A DNA stretch of 64,000 nucleotides from contig NHZP01000021.1 of the NCBI GenBank assembly GCA_003313425.1, positions 806,001-870,000 on the forward strand. The letters are read 5' to 3'. This document shows, one piece after another, positions 11,847 to 24,378 of the stretch. The notes beneath the pieces were generated by a model. The model did not search any database. It was not told the DNA's origin and was given only the letters and a program-made list of their open reading frames with translations. Source of the DNA: Pseudopyrenochaeta lycopersici. Its lineage: Eukaryota; Ascomycota; Dothideomycetes; Pleosporales; Pseudopyrenochaetaceae. The position numbers and the translations under genes are program-made. Every line of letters starts with the position of its first letter. Positions within the stretch are counted from its first letter, which is position 1.

Positions 11847-12880
11847 TATAACTAGAGTCGTAAGAGTGTGCTCAGAATTCGTTGAAGTATTCCACAGTGC
11901 TTGTTCTGGCTGGTGTGGACCCAAACGCCATCACCACAGGGTGAATTCCGGTCGCCCTTGCACGTCGATTCGAAGGGCAAACCGGTCCGGCGGCAAAGCG
12001 AATTTGAACACACTCTTAGGAATCGTAATGAGCCAGAAAATAGGCATGATGAGAGGAGTGCTGCTCACCTCTATTGCTGGCAGATACTGACCTCCTAAGT
12101 ATTTAGGGCAATTGCATCTGCGCGTAGAAGAAGCCTGGATTACACAAGTGCCCTGTGACGGTCTGGGCCACCTGGAGTTTAAGACCCATATTTGCAAGTA
12201 TGGCCAGTTGCCTGCTTTGAGAGATTTGCCTGATTCCCGCGCATCGCAAAGTAGCCTTGCGTGCGAGAGATTTACGCCGCTGCGCAAAACTCCACCCTGT
12301 TTTGCCACGTCACTACGCCACAGACGTATGCGCATGGAGGCTTCGTGGATTCTTCATTCGACCAAAAAGGATCAGTCATGCCTTCGTCAAGGTTGACCGG
12401 TGAGAGAAGGGGGTGGTGTGGGTGCGATGGGTGCCTTAGGCTGTCTGCGATGGAAGACATTGGATGGGCGGTCAACACCTGAGGCGTACCAAGCCATTTC
12501 AGTCATTCTATCCCGCTTTTACCTCGAAATAGCGACAACTTGGATTCTTGTGAGTTCTGGAGCTCCCAAGTAATGTGATCGAGGAGAGCACAATCGGTAA
12601 GAAGCAGGTAGCTCGGAACTCTATGTATTCACACCGAACAGCGCCAAGTATGTGGCGTCAGTCCAGCCAGCCATCAAGCCGACCTCGAAATGCAATGCCT
12701 TTTATACTTACAGATATTTGCCGCACCAGTTGTCCCACTTCTTATGTCGCACGCATGCGACAATGCTTTTCGTCGCACATGGTCGACGAACAGAACGCAA
12801 TCAATGGTGTTGATTCTGGAATAAGCGCGACAAGGAAAGACAGATCGAGTCAGACTGAGAAAATGAAAGCCGGGAGATTA

Positions 12881-13179
12881 TGACAGTTTGACAAAAAAGA
12901 GCAGCAATCTTGTAATAGCCAAGCGGATGAAGAAACCTCAAGGCGGTCAGTCATCCATCAGTACCTTCAGACCATCTGGGACAGCGGGCATGACAATGGA
13001 ACTACGAGAACGTTAAGAGTAGGCCAGAAAGAACATGGACATTTCTACTGCAGCATGATCCAGATCCACGCAGTCTGGGCACTGATCGTCGACAAAAACA
13101 TCTCTGAATTGTTGGAGTCTGCAACTTCAGAGGGAGACAAGGACAGGAATACGGACGAAGGACTATTGCAAAAATTGTA
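12881..13179 (+). pseudogene. Possible gene remnant or unassigned exon
   Basis: An open stretch starting after TATGACAG, with good amino-acid composition: DKKEQQSCN..., IHQYLQTIWDSGHD, FYCSMIQIHAVWALIVDKN. It resembles in style the helical 'KIFAILVLI..' segments seen N-terminally in many Dothideomycete proteins of unknown function. It ends at TAG 13177-13179, after which the same frame again reads protein-like for about 28 codons (DEVTLADDIGARIRKR) before another stop. No start codon or upstream exon was found. It may be a decayed copy or an exon of a gene I could not assemble. Confidence 0.28.
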
Positions 13180-14125
13180 GGATGAGGTCACGCTAGCTGA
13201 TGACATTGGCGCGCGAATTCGAAAACGACTATACACCTACGAGCCCAACATGCTCCCCGGAATCTAGAGCCCACCCTTATCAGACGAATGAGCACATTGT
13301 TAGTCTGCAATACGAAGCGTACGTTCGCGTGATTCGCGCGTTCCGGTCGAAATACGTTGGGCCCCGCGTTATGGCCCGCAAACACGATGTTTGTGATCAA
13401 TGCTCCTCGCTGCTCGATGCCGGGCAAGGAAGGTGTGTAGGTCGTCATTTTGCTGACGCATGCGCAAAGATTGGACTTTGCCCGCCGACAAGCGTTGGAT
13501 GGGACCGACCGAATGACCGAGCCGCACCCGACGCTGACCCTTTGATACCCGCATACGCTGTGCCCGCGGATCAGGCAACCTACGCGCGACGAAATATGGC
13601 GAGTGGTATGTATCTATTTGTAAGAGGTATTTCGGTATAGCGAACCATTATGGTGCACGAGTTGGGGATACCGACCTGCCTGGTTCGGCGCGCCGTTTTA
13701 TCCGCCACAGGATCGGTTGTGGGCTGGCGCACCTTGGCAAGCGGTGCCACCAATCTGGGCGAGAGCTTGCAGGATTGCACGTGAGGGGCTGCAAGGCTCC
13801 ACTCTGCCAAGATAGACTTATATTGCGAAGCCCTGATGGCGGGAGAGGTGGAGCAAATTGCGATACGGTGATCGAGAACATGCTTTTCAGTGACCCACCT
13901 AGGCCGAGCTTGTTTCCTCGCCCGCAGCCGCTAGATGGTATGAGGAAGGAGACACGGCCAAAGGCAACCAATTTTTGGCATCCCTGGGATAGCTGCAACC
14001 AGGAAGTAGGGAACGAATGATGCCATCGCCGGGTGAACAGGCAGGCAGCACGACACTCATGTCAGGTCCTGGTACGACGTAAGCCGCGCTGGTAAAATGC
14101 TGCATGGCCAGGGTCGCAGTGAACC

Positions 14126-14158
14126 CGGCAGCTCGTTATTCAAATAAGCTCGCTGCCG
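14126..14158. promoter_or_regulatory. Imperfect 33-bp palindrome upstream of DPP5
   Basis: CGGCAGC ... GCTGCCG arms enclose an offset TTATT/AATAA pair, centred about 87 bp before the DPP5 start codon. CGG/CCG inverted pairs are typical half-sites for Zn2Cys6 regulators, so this could be an operator. Binding is inference only. Confidence 0.4.
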
Positions 14159-14228
14159 TTCCTGGGAGCTCTTGCTTGACCATCGACCTTCGTCCAATTG
14201 AGCTCTCACGAAGCTGGTCGCGTTGACA

Positions 14229-16500
14229 ATGGCTCGTTATTTGGGAATTGCCACAGCATTGGCTGCCACTGGCGCCCTTGCGATTACTCCAGAGTGTGTA
14301 ATGTCCTCTGCTAGCATTCACGACACGTAAAATTGACCCAACGACAGGTTACTATTGAGCACAGTCCGTCGTGGAGCGGCTGATCCAAGCGGTGACGGAA
14401 GCGTCGCGCTGTTCTCATGGTCACAGTACTCTTTTGAGGAGGGCCACGGCAACTCTGGACTTAACCTCATCGACCTGAAGACTGGGAAGATCTCAGATTC
14501 TGGCCTAGATTCCAGCGCAATCAACGAAGTTGTATGGCTCCCAGGCACCGACACAGGCATTATCTACATCAATGCCACGAATGACGAGGTTCCTGGAGGT
14601 GTTACATTGTGGATTGGCGATATTAAGACTCCCAATGCCAGGTAGGAGATGCAACGCAATTCTAAGTTGAAATTAAAGACTGACGAATATCAGTACACTC
14701 GTCGCGTCTTTGGACGCACCATACAGCGGCCTGAAGGTCGCTAAAACCCACTCTGGTGACTTGCACTTCTTGGTCAATGCCCTGGCCTACCCCAACGGCA
14801 CAGCAGTGAACCCTGAGACCGAGAAGAAGGCGAAGCACACCGGCCGTCTCTACTCCAACATCTATCCCCGCCATTGGGATACTTGGCTGAACAAGAACCG
14901 ATATAATGTGTTTGCTGGAGCTCTTTCAACGAACAACAGCTATGCAGTCGCTGGAACAGGCCTGCGCAACCTGAACCACGGTATTAACTTCACCGCTACG
15001 CAGTCTGAGACACCTATCCAGCCATTCGGCGACTTGAGCGACTACGATATCAGCCCTGACGGTTCTTTGTACGCTTTCGTTAGCAAGGCACCACATCTGA
15101 ACAAGGCCAACTACACTGCTAGTTACGTCTATGTTGGTGCTTTCGCGTCTTCTGAGGTCGCGGTTGCATTCAATGGTCCAGATTCCGAGGCTGCTAAGGC
15201 TGGCCACGAGGGTGCTTCCGGCCTGCCTTCGTTCTCTGCCGACAGCTCCAAGCTCGCCTACGTTCAGCAGGACGAGGATTACTACGAGTCAGACAGGTGG
15301 ATTCTTTACACAGTCGACGTCGCTGTCGAGGGCAGCGGTGTCGCCGTTAGCGGATGGAAGAGCCTCAGCGCAGGTTTCGATCGCTGGGTTCAAGGACCCT
15401 TGATCTGGGCGGAGGATGGCAAGTCCATCTTTGCCACTGCTGAAGACTATGCTCGTGTCAAGGTCTTCAACTTCCCCATCACTGCCGACGAGAAGTTCGT
15501 CCCTGAGCCCCTCACCTCGAACACTACGACCGTCTCCTACGCCGTGCTTCCCGATGGTTCGCTGTTTGTGACTGCTTCGGCGATCTGGACCCCAACCGAG
15601 TACTACATCTCCTCTAACGGCACTAAGAAGAGCCTCTTCAACGCGGCTGAAGTGGACCCGAACCTCGCTGGACTCGGCGCGCATACCTTCTCCGAATTCT
15701 TCTTCAACGGCTCTAACCCCAAGCTCGACCAGCAGCTACACGCTATCGTTGTCAAGCCCACTGACTACGTCGAGAACAAGACTTACCCACTTGCCTTCCT
15801 TATCCATGGCGGTCCACAGGGCTCATGGGCCAATGGCTGGTCTAACCGCTGGAATCCCCAGACTTGGGCTGACCAGGGCTACATTGTCGTTGCGCCTAAC
15901 CCCACTGGATCTACTGGATTCGGACAGTTCCTTATCGATTCCATCCAAGGCGAGTGGGGCAGCTGGCCATACGAAGACCTCGTGAACGCCTGGAACTACA
16001 TTAACGACGAGCTCTCGTGGATCGACACTGAGAACGGCATTGCGGCCGGTGCTTCCTACGGAGGATACATGACCAACTGGATTCAGTCCAATGACCTCGG
16101 CGACAAGTTCAAGGCCCTTGTCACCCACGACGGTATCTCCAACACCGAAGCCGCCTGGAGTTCCGAGGAACTGTGGTTTATTCGCCACGACTACAACGGC
16201 AGCATCTGGGAGTCTGATGCGTACAAGAAGTGGAACCCGCAGAATCACATTGCCAACTGGTCAACTCCCCAGTTCGTCATTCACAACACGCTTGATTACC
16301 GTCTACCCGAATCCGACGGTCTTTCTCTCTTCAACATTCTGCAAGCGCGCGGTATCCCGTCGCGATTTTTGAACTTCCCTGACGAGAACCATTGGGTGCT
16401 CAAGCAGCAGAACAGCCTATTCTGGCACACTGAGATCTTCAACTGGATCAACCATTACTCCAAGGGTCAGCCCTTGGATGATGTGGCAATCGGTAATTAG
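14229..16500 (+). CDS. Secreted dipeptidyl-peptidase 5 (S9 prolyl oligopeptidase family)
   Basis: A secreted serine exopeptidase that removes dipeptides from the N-terminus of peptides outside the cell. Exons are 14229-14293, 14348-14641 and 14694-16500; introns are GT...AG and the total is 2166 nt (721 codons plus stop), the usual DPP5 length. A signal peptide is visible at residues 1-18 (hydrophobic, ending ATGALA). A beta-propeller-like N-terminal half precedes the alpha/beta-hydrolase domain. Catalytic residues: Ser574 in GASYGG, Asp654 in LDYRLPES and His686 in DENHWVL. The oxyanion motif HGGPQGSW is present, and several NxS/T sites fit a glycoprotein. The coding sequence shows strong codon bias (C-ending codons), as in a highly expressed gene. 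A peptide transporter follows on the same strand. Confidence 0.95.
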
Positions 16501-18333
16501 AGGGGGGCATCGCGATTGCGGAATAAGCGAGGTTGTTGGATGCGAGGGTCAGCGCTCGATACGGGATGCATGACCAGTCATGACGTGAGAGCGATACGGT
16601 AGTATGAAATAATGATAATGGATATTTCTTCTCAGACAGTTTTTGCACTTGCTGTTGCCGTCTTCTGTCGTTCCATGTGTTACATAAGATCTGCACACAC
16701 CGCTTAGAGTCCTGACCACAGAGTCTACATGCCCTCTCCACATGAGCGGAGCCGAATATCCTTATGAAAATGCACCCTGTCGATAGCTTAGGCGCGATGC
16801 AACCTGCTACCCGGTGTCTGGGAGGGCAGTCATGGATGCTGCAGTGCCTCCACATGTCTGGATCCGTTCTCAACTATTGCAGATTGGACATTTGACATGC
16901 TCACTAGACGCGCGATGGTGGATGATACTGAACATGACTCGCCAATGCCATGGCGGAGGGAGCGTGGTCTGACCTAAGAAGTCAAGCTTCCAGAAATTTT
17001 CTTCAGGCAGCGATAAGCACCTGGGCATTTTGTTTCTAGTTGCTCTTCGCCACAACTGCCAAGTAGTCCAGGTCTTTCATGCTCACCTCGCTTCAATAAA
17101 CGATGAAATAATAGAGCGAGATGTTCGTACGAGAATCCTAAAGGAAGACCCAAAATAGGACCTCGCGATGACTGCCAAGCGGGCGGAAAGCAGCGGGCTT
17201 TGCTCAGGCAACCCGAACTCACTCTGCTCAATATTACCGTGCCGCCAAATGGCATACTTCCAACAACGGCACGGCGGCACCGATTCAAGCGTTCGCCAAC
17301 CAGCGGGCGTGCTGCTTCGGTGGCCGTAACTCGAAAAGTGAGGAGATAAGCACGGTGGATCTACACCGGCGCGTTTTCTTCGAAGACAACCAGAAGAGCG
17401 GAGAGTGCGGCGACCTAGCGCTGGCACCGATTTGAGCGCATGAGACATGAGAGCGCAGGCGATTGGATGGAGTGTTGATGAAGGATCATGTTGAAATCTC
17501 GCAGCTGCCTGTTGGGGAATGGTGGGTGGTCGTACCGGTATGCACTGGTGCCGTTCGAGGTGTGGGGAGCAGCCGAGGAGCTGTGAGGGGCAAGAAAAGC
17601 CTAGAGGGCGGAGCGGCTGGGCGCCGAGCCGGAGCGGCAGTGGATCGAACGGAAATGGGCAATAGCGCACACGCCACTCGGTCGCTTCCGAGGTGCTGTA
17701 TCGACTGAATGCAATTCTGTGTGGTGGTCGACTGCGCAGTGTGCCTCCTCTGTCAAGGCTCGTAAGACGCCGATCTTATTCAGGAGGGAGGCTTGCGGGA
17801 CCGAGGCCCTGGCTGCACCATGGTGGTACGCCAGCTGGTCGTCCAGATAAGAGGGAGCTAGGGGGCGGATGGCGTGAATGGCTGGCGCCCCCATGCAGCA
17901 TGCGATCAGCGGCGGTGCCAAGTCGAGAAGCAATGTCGCCATGGGTGGGCCGCAATTCTTCCCTGGGCTTGGCTCTGCCGAAGCTCTGACAGTAGTGGCT
18001 GCGGCATTGGCAAATTGATAATGCGGTCGTGCAAGAGGTCCGTCGTTCATATGAGGGCCTGATGAACGACTAAACCTGACTAGCCCGGCTGCAACGTCGC
18101 AGCGGATAGCTCACCTGCTCGAAACAGAACGTGACAAGAGAATCCAAGACACGCTTGAACGAGCTCTTTTGCCGCTGCCATGTTACAGGGTGAGTATTAA
18201 TTGTGCGCGACTGCCCTGCCCTACCTGCGCCCTCGTCCAGCAGGAAGCTCCTTCTGCCCCTCTCATATCTTTACCTGGAGCCCCAACCTTGTTCCACCCA
18301 TTCAACACCCATTGTTGAAGAGTGCTGTTAACA
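16501..18333. other. Intergenic region between DPP5 and the peptide transporter
   Basis: About 1.8 kb. Open frames of up to 195 codons occur on minus (17083-17670) but look like random Arg/Pro/Ser/His-rich translation of GC-rich sequence. No gene is supported. The distal part should be the transporter promoter and 5' UTR. Confidence 0.5.
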
Positions 18334-20357
18334 ATGGCTGCCAACTCAGCTTCCAACGCCGTCGACATGGCGCTCAGCAATGAGCCCAAGGTCGCAACCC
18401 CCCTCTATGAGATTGGTGAGAAGCAAGCGCTCGCCCGCTCAGACACCACGGGCAGCCACCACGACCAACCAGTCGTCGAGTTCGAGGCCGATTTGGAGGG
18501 TGATGAGCCCACCCCCGACGAACTCCTTACTCTACGTCGTGTGTCTGGCAAGATCCCCTGGACTGCCTTCACCATTGCTTTCGTCGAGCTGTGCGAGCGA
18601 TTCGGTTACTATGGCTGCCAGGTGCTGTGTAAGTTGTGCGCCTGCCAAGGCTGCGTCCTAGTCACTGATCCGTCGCAGACACCAACTTCATCCAGCAGGA
18701 CCTTCCTGTCATCGATGGCGTTGTCCAGGCCACTGGTCGTGACCCGCGTTCAGAGGGGCAACCGGGCGCTCTCGGGATGGGCCAACGTGCCTCGTTTGGT
18801 ATCGGTCAATTCAACTCATTCTGGGCTTACACAACCCCGATCATTGGTAAGACACGCGATGCGCAAAATGCACACAAGACGGATACTGACTCAACCCAGG
18901 TGCCATCATTGCTGATGAGTACCTTGGCCGCTTCAACACCATCTTCATCGCCATTGCCTTCTCCATCCTCGGCCACATCCTGCTCATCATTTCCGCCATT
19001 CCCTCGGTTTTGCTTGGTGGCAAGGCCATCGTCCCCTTCATCCTCGGTGTCATTACTCTTGGATTCGGAACTGGAGCTTTCAAGGCCAACATCTCGCCCT
19101 TGATCGCTGAGCAGTACCGCCAGACCAAGCCGCGTGTGATCAAGGACCCTAAGACTGGCGACCGCGTCATCTCAGACCCCAATATTACGCTCTCCCGTAT
19201 CTTCTTGTACTTCTACATGTTCATCAACATTGGCTCGCTTGCGGGCCAGCTTTCCATGGTATATGTTGAGAAGTACGTCGGTTTCTGGTGCGCCTGGCTG
19301 TTGCCCACGATCATGTTCTGCTTCTGCCCTATTGTGCTCTGGTTCTGCCGCAACAAGTACCACATGAGCCCGCCTACAGGCTCCGTCCTGGTCCGCGCCA
19401 TCAAGCTTCTTAGTCTCGCGACGAAGGGCAAGTGGTCCGCCAATCCGGTCCAGACGCGCAAAAACTTCAAGAACGAGCGATTCTGGGAGGACGTCAAGCC
19501 TAGTCATCTTGGCGCGAATAAGCCGAGCTGGATGCAATTCGACGATGCGTGGGTAGACCAAGTTGCTCGTGGTCTGAGGGCCTGCTCTTGCTTCACTTGG
19601 ATTCCACTCTACTGTAAGACTTTCCCTGCTCTTCCTCATCGCCTCAATCTAACATGTTCCAGGGCTGTCATACAACCAAATGAATAACAATCTCACCTCG
19701 CAAGCGGCCACCATGACCCGTAACGGCGTGCCCAACGACGTCATTACGAACCTCAACCCCATCTCCCTCGTTATCTTCATCCCAATCGTAGACAACTTCC
19801 TCTACCCTGCCCTACGCAAGGCCAACATCCGCTTCACACCCATCAAGCGCATTGCCTTCGGTTTCATACTCGCCTCCTTCGCCATGGTCTCCGCCGCTGT
19901 CATCCAGCACTTCATCTACCAGCAAGGCGCTTGCGGCAAGTACATGAACTCCTGCGATGTCCCTGCGCCCATCAACGTCTGGACACAGGCCGTACCGTAC
20001 GTTCTGGTCGGTTTCTCTGAAATCTTCACCTCCATCACCGGCCTCGAATTTGCCTTCACAAAGGCGCCCAAGAACATGCGCTCGCTCGTCACATCGTACT
20101 GGCACTTCATGTCCGCTTTCTCCAACGCACTGGGTCAGGCATTTGTCTCCCTGTCTGAAGATCCTCTTCTCGTCTGGAACTATACAACGGTCGCTATCCT
20201 GGCTTTTATCGGCGGAATCCTCTTCTGGTTCCATCAACGCAAGACGGACAAGAAGGAGGATATCCTGAACATGTTGCCAGACTCGAACTACATTGGTCGT
20301 GACAGGAGGCATAGCACCGCCGACGAGGCTGAACACCGCGCTAACTCACGCGTATAG
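18334..20357 (+). CDS. PTR2/POT-family proton-coupled di/tripeptide transporter
   Basis: Imports di- and tripeptides with protons across the plasma membrane. Exons: 18334-18628, 18679-18846, 18900-19613 and 19663-20357; three GT...AG introns of 49-53 nt; 1872 nt total, 623 codons plus stop. A hydrophilic N-terminus of about 70 residues precedes helix 1. Family signatures: the proton-coupling ExxERF motif (ELCERFGYYG), the first PTR2 signature around GGAIIADEYLGRFNTIF, and the second around FYMFINIGSLAGQ. About twelve hydrophobic helices follow, ending in a charged cytosolic tail with HSTADEAEH. The start at 18334 gives the expected family N-terminus. The gene lies 1.8 kb downstream of and parallel to the secreted peptidase DPP5, which releases its likely substrates. 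Confidence 0.94.
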
Positions 20358-23235
20358 TTTGTTCATGGAGGTGATGCATGTAGGTAATGATGATGGATAA
20401 TGTAGAAAGCATCTCAACGCCGTATAACGCGTAATTTGCATCGGAAAGAATATGTTATCCGAACTAAGCGATGATGAAGCCGATGATACCTATTTGTCTT
20501 GATAGCTTGTTAATACAAGAGAGTAAACCACTCTCATTTACACAATCCCTTTTCTTACCCCTATCCTGCTGCTTCCGGACCGTGATATGTGTGACAGTAT
20601 CAAAAAATTAAACGAATTGTACGAAGACATATTTTTTCACCATTTCCGTGTACAACAATCAAGTATTCCAAAAGTTTGGGGGGTTTTAAATGGATGAAGC
20701 ATAGAATCGCAAACATCCGGGGATTCCGCGAACTCATAAAGGAATGGCGCTTATTAAGTGCTAGATCCCGCAAGCGACATCGGCTCAACACCAAGCTTCC
20801 ACCCAGCCTAGCGTCATCGGTAAGACAAGACAAGCCTACGGCGTTCTTGTGCGCAGGGGGCCCTTTGTATGCCATGCAATAGAAGAGACTTGGTGGAACT
20901 TGACCATGCTTGTTCGACGCGCTGTTGGGCAATTGCTTTTTGGGAAGTCAGGAAGTGGGCTGGCTTGGCGGGAGAGCGTGGGGAATAGTGGAGTGATAGG
21001 GCACAAATGGGTGATTGGTTTGTGCGAGAGGGAATCTCTGGGAAGACACGAGGCTGTATTTTCTATGTAAGGGGACGGGAGAGCTGTGCTGTAAGTGAGT
21101 TGCTGGGGAAGGAGTGTAATAGTCAGACTAGGCTTGAGCGCTTCAATGTCAACAGCTGGCCTTCCACATGGCCGTGTTGATATACTGTTGTACGTATGAC
21201 TATCGTAGGTTTAGAGGCCATACATCTACCTGAGGAAAGAAAGCTCTCCCTGCGATACCGCAAAATCCTTTCTTCATCGAGTAAAGATTTCTTGTGCCCC
21301 ACATTTCTCGAGGATATTCGTTCTACCGATTTGGAAGATAACAGCGCACGGTCGGTTGGTCCATGGAGCGCGTGTAGTATGGGCTTTCTGCTGTACCTTG
21401 TAGACTAAAGATGCTGCTGGTACTTAGTCCGAAGTGTGGTCAGCTGCAGGGCTAGCATTCCTCTCAATCTATCCTTTTGGACACCTCTCCAGTCTAAATC
21501 GCACATGTCTCACTATGTGCAAAACACTCCGGTCCAGTCATCCAGTATGAATGCCTTCGCTGCATACCCGTAAGTAGAAAATCTACACTTTCTCGGCCGT
21601 CGTACAGGATGAAGAACTATATCTGGGCGCCAACGGGTAGCTGCAACAGACCGATGGACCATGAGCCTGTACATCCGGGATTGATATGGACGCGACAGAC
21701 TGTCTTCGCTGCTTGAAGGTATATGATTCTGCTGTATTCAATCTTTACGCTTGTCCAGGCAGGAGAGTCCAACTCTGTCAACAGCTTGATATATGCCACG
21801 ACATCAAAACCCTTGGTTGTCGTCAAAAACAACGGGTTTACTGCTGGTCTTGTTGTGCAGTTCAGCGGTGCCGGGAATACCTCTAGATCCGCATTATCGG
21901 GCAGCCACCCACCCGGTAACAACCCGAGCACCGCCCACCACCATGTCCCGAAAGTATCCGCAGTGTTCCAGGGCGAACTTTCTTCTTCGTTATGTGCGGC
22001 CGTCTACGTCGAGAGTTAGACGGTCAGACGGGGAAAGGGGGCGGTGGGTCGGTGGATGTTGAAGCCGGAGGCGACCGACAGGCGTGAGCGGTCTCACTTC
22101 CATCGTATCGGAGGACGCAGCACCTATGCTAAGCGCTAATTAGTGAGGTTTACGTTATGCAAGGTAGTATACGATTCGCATCCAATGAAGAGGGGCGCGG
22201 GCGAGGATGTGACAGCTGCTGGAGTTTGGAACTGGAGACGCGATGCGCTAAGCCCTACCCCCCCACGATGCCGCCTCTCGCTTGGGCGGCCGCGCGCTTT
22301 ACAGCCTTTCACAGACCACACGTACAACACTTCCGATTGACCTCTCTACTCCACCATTTCAAGCGACGAGTTTATACACAATGCGTATTGAACATTATGC
22401 AGCGCAAACGTGGGGATTCGAATGGAATACCAGTCGGCATTCGACAGAGTGTAGTCATCAAGATTTGGTGTGCACCTGCGTTGGTCGCCGGTGTAGTCTC
22501 ACGGCTTCAAAGACCCGTATTGTAGCTTTTGTGAAGAACTAGTTAACCTGTACTCGATACAAACTATTCCTGGAAGCAGCGATAAATTGTTTACCATATA
22601 TTTTAGTGGTTGCCAATAGTGTGGATTTGCGCACTGTTTCCTCAGACCTACGATGATATACCACGGTCTAATTATTTTCTTGTAAAGATGTGTATATGAT
22701 CGCACAAGATGCTAGTTTCGAATGCAGTTCATTTAAGCTTATCCCATCTCAAATACTTCATCTGTCTAGATATGGTGATTTCAGTGATGACACTCCAAAC
22801 AATTCTGGTCTTTTAGATATCAGCCAGCCCGTGAACACAGCAATCGGGCTGAGACAACCATAAGATGTGTAAAGCAGGGGAAATGATAGATCAAGAAAAA
22901 CATTAACATGTATTTTTTCTCCAAAAGATATGACATTGCTTTTCATACCAATCGAGGGGCTCGTCTTGGTGAAGGATATAGAACTGAGACGCATACAGAA
23001 GTCGTACAGAATATTCATACAGGAGTTGAGAGAGGATGTGTCGAACGAAAGAAATCCCGGGGTATAAACGCCATGGATACGCCGACGCTATTCGCAAAGT
23101 AAACGCTCCTTGGTATCATTCCATTCATGAAAGCCCGCCCGTCCCCCCCGCTCTGATTAAACTTTAGCCGCATGATAGCAAGCGCATGGGAACCTCTTCC
23201 CAGCCGAGAGATGTAAGAATTCGTGATGTAGGTGA
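20358..23235. other. Intergenic, no supported gene
   Basis: About 2.9 kb. Open frames on both strands are short (122 codons at most), mutually overlapping and without recognisable motifs. I see nothing I can support here. Confidence 0.5.
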
Positions 23236-24378
23236 TCAAGGAGAGCTGTGTACAGTGCTTGCGTCGCTGTCCAGGTCCGGAACATCGGCTTCGTCTTTTG
23301 ACTCAAGCACGACTCCACGGCACCATAGACAAATAATGTGATCAGAGCCACCCTGTGCGCAACCACATTGTTCAATGTGGGCAGGATAGGCTTTGGAGAT
23401 GGCGCTTTCTTCCATCTCATAACATCGCAAACACAGCCAGCGATCGAGGAATCGTTTCCTCAAGCTGCAATGGCAGAATATGCTTTGAGAGCCTTCGCGA
23501 TGTTTCGCGAATGTAGGTGGAAGGCATTTATCGCAGAACTGGCGCTTTCGCTGCTCAGTAATTTGATGAAATGCCTTGAGTACCGGTGATGGAGCCGGTA
23601 CATTTGAAGATACCGATACTGCCAATGAATGTTGCCCGAGATCCCGGTTGAGAATGTCTTCTACGAACTCGGGCGGACCGAATGTTACATCGTCGAATGG
23701 CACATCAATGAATCCTTGGTCGTGATACGGTCCGTCCTGACCGTTTGATGGGTCTTGCCAACAACGGAGTCCTGGAAGTACGAGGTCGACTCCCAAATGC
23801 TGAGGACTCAAGATGGGTACTTCAGGCGGTGCGAGTAATACAAAGCCGCTGAAATTCGGTAGCTCGTCAAGGTCGCTCGGTGTCTCGTAGTTGCTCTGAT
23901 AGACGCAGTGGACGCGACATTCGTTACATGTCGTTACTTTGCAATTGACGCAAGGACGCGACTCAACATTGTCACTTGTTGAACCGCACTGTACGTACTC
24001 ACTGCAATCGTATGCGTAAAAATACGTAGACTTTTTGTGATGCTTTTGTCGAATCTGGATGCCTTTGCCAGGGCAGCTTAGCTTTCCGAGCAAGTTTTCC
24101 AAGCTGCACGGCCGCGGAGAGATCGCTTGGTGGATGGCCTTGGATGTCAACGCCAAGGCTAATAGGTCCTCTGGAAATAAGCCGGATGCTATTGACGCTA
24201 ATAGTCCATACTGCTGAAGAATCCGGATAAGCGGGCAGAGAACCAGTTCATTTTCTGAGGAGCGCTGCGGTACTTTCTTGCGAGATTCGGCTTCTGCCAT
24301 TTCTGGTGACCGCTTGCGTTTCATTGCTGGAACGTACTCAACCCCAGGGTAGTTGTCAGGCTGGGTACTGTGGCACAT
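23236..24378 (-). CDS. Cys-rich F-box-like protein of unknown function
   Basis: A single exon of 380 codons. Start: the ATG at 24378 is the first ATG of the open frame. After a basic nuclear-localisation-like patch (MKRKRSPE), residues about 45-90 read as a degenerate F-box (LFPEDLLALALTSKAIHQAI). The rest is rich in paired cysteines (RPCVNCKVTTCNECRVHC, FCDKCLPPTF, WLCLRCYE, ICLWC), which suggests several zinc-binding sites. The acidic tail ends in DSDASTVHSSP. Families of this look are common and expanded in Dothideomycetes without assigned function. A role as a ubiquitin-ligase adaptor is inferred only from the F-box-like segment. Confidence 0.75.
   Translation of the reverse strand: MCHSTQPDNYPGVEYVPAMKRKRSPEMAEAESRKKVPQRSSENELVLCPLIRILQQYGLLASIASGLFPEDLLALALTSKAIHQAISPRPCSLENLLGKLSCPGKGIQIRQKHHKKSTYFYAYDCSEYVQCGSTSDNVESRPCVNCKVTTCNECRVHCVYQSNYETPSDLDELPNFSGFVLLAPPEVPILSPQHLGVDLVLPGLRCWQDPSNGQDGPYHDQGFIDVPFDDVTFGPPEFVEDILNRDLGQHSLAVSVSSNVPAPSPVLKAFHQITEQRKRQFCDKCLPPTFAKHREGSQSIFCHCSLRKRFLDRWLCLRCYEMEESAISKAYPAHIEQCGCAQGGSDHIICLWCRGVVLESKDEADVPDLDSDASTVHSSP

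Larger units (their letters stand above)
11847..14228. other. Long intergenic region with one protein-like stretch
   Basis: No complete gene could be built. On plus, about 12881-13179 is open for about 97 codons and reads like real protein (for example VIHQYLQTIWDSGHD and VWALIVDKNISELLE). It lacks a start, follows an AG that could be a splice acceptor, and ends in TAG, with a further protein-like run after it. A 146-codon open frame at 13200-13640 has no recognisable domain. The last 100 bp carry a palindrome upstream of DPP5. Confidence 0.45.

Noticed and set aside
11931..12335. 134-codon frame upstream of the NLR gene on minus
   Set aside because: Considered as an upstream NLR exon, but it shows no hydrolase-like sequence and no donor in suitable phase to the known exon 1.
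17083..17670. 195-codon frame on minus between DPP5 and the transporter
   Set aside because: Arg/Pro/Ser/His-rich translation without motifs; the opposite strand is open in places too.
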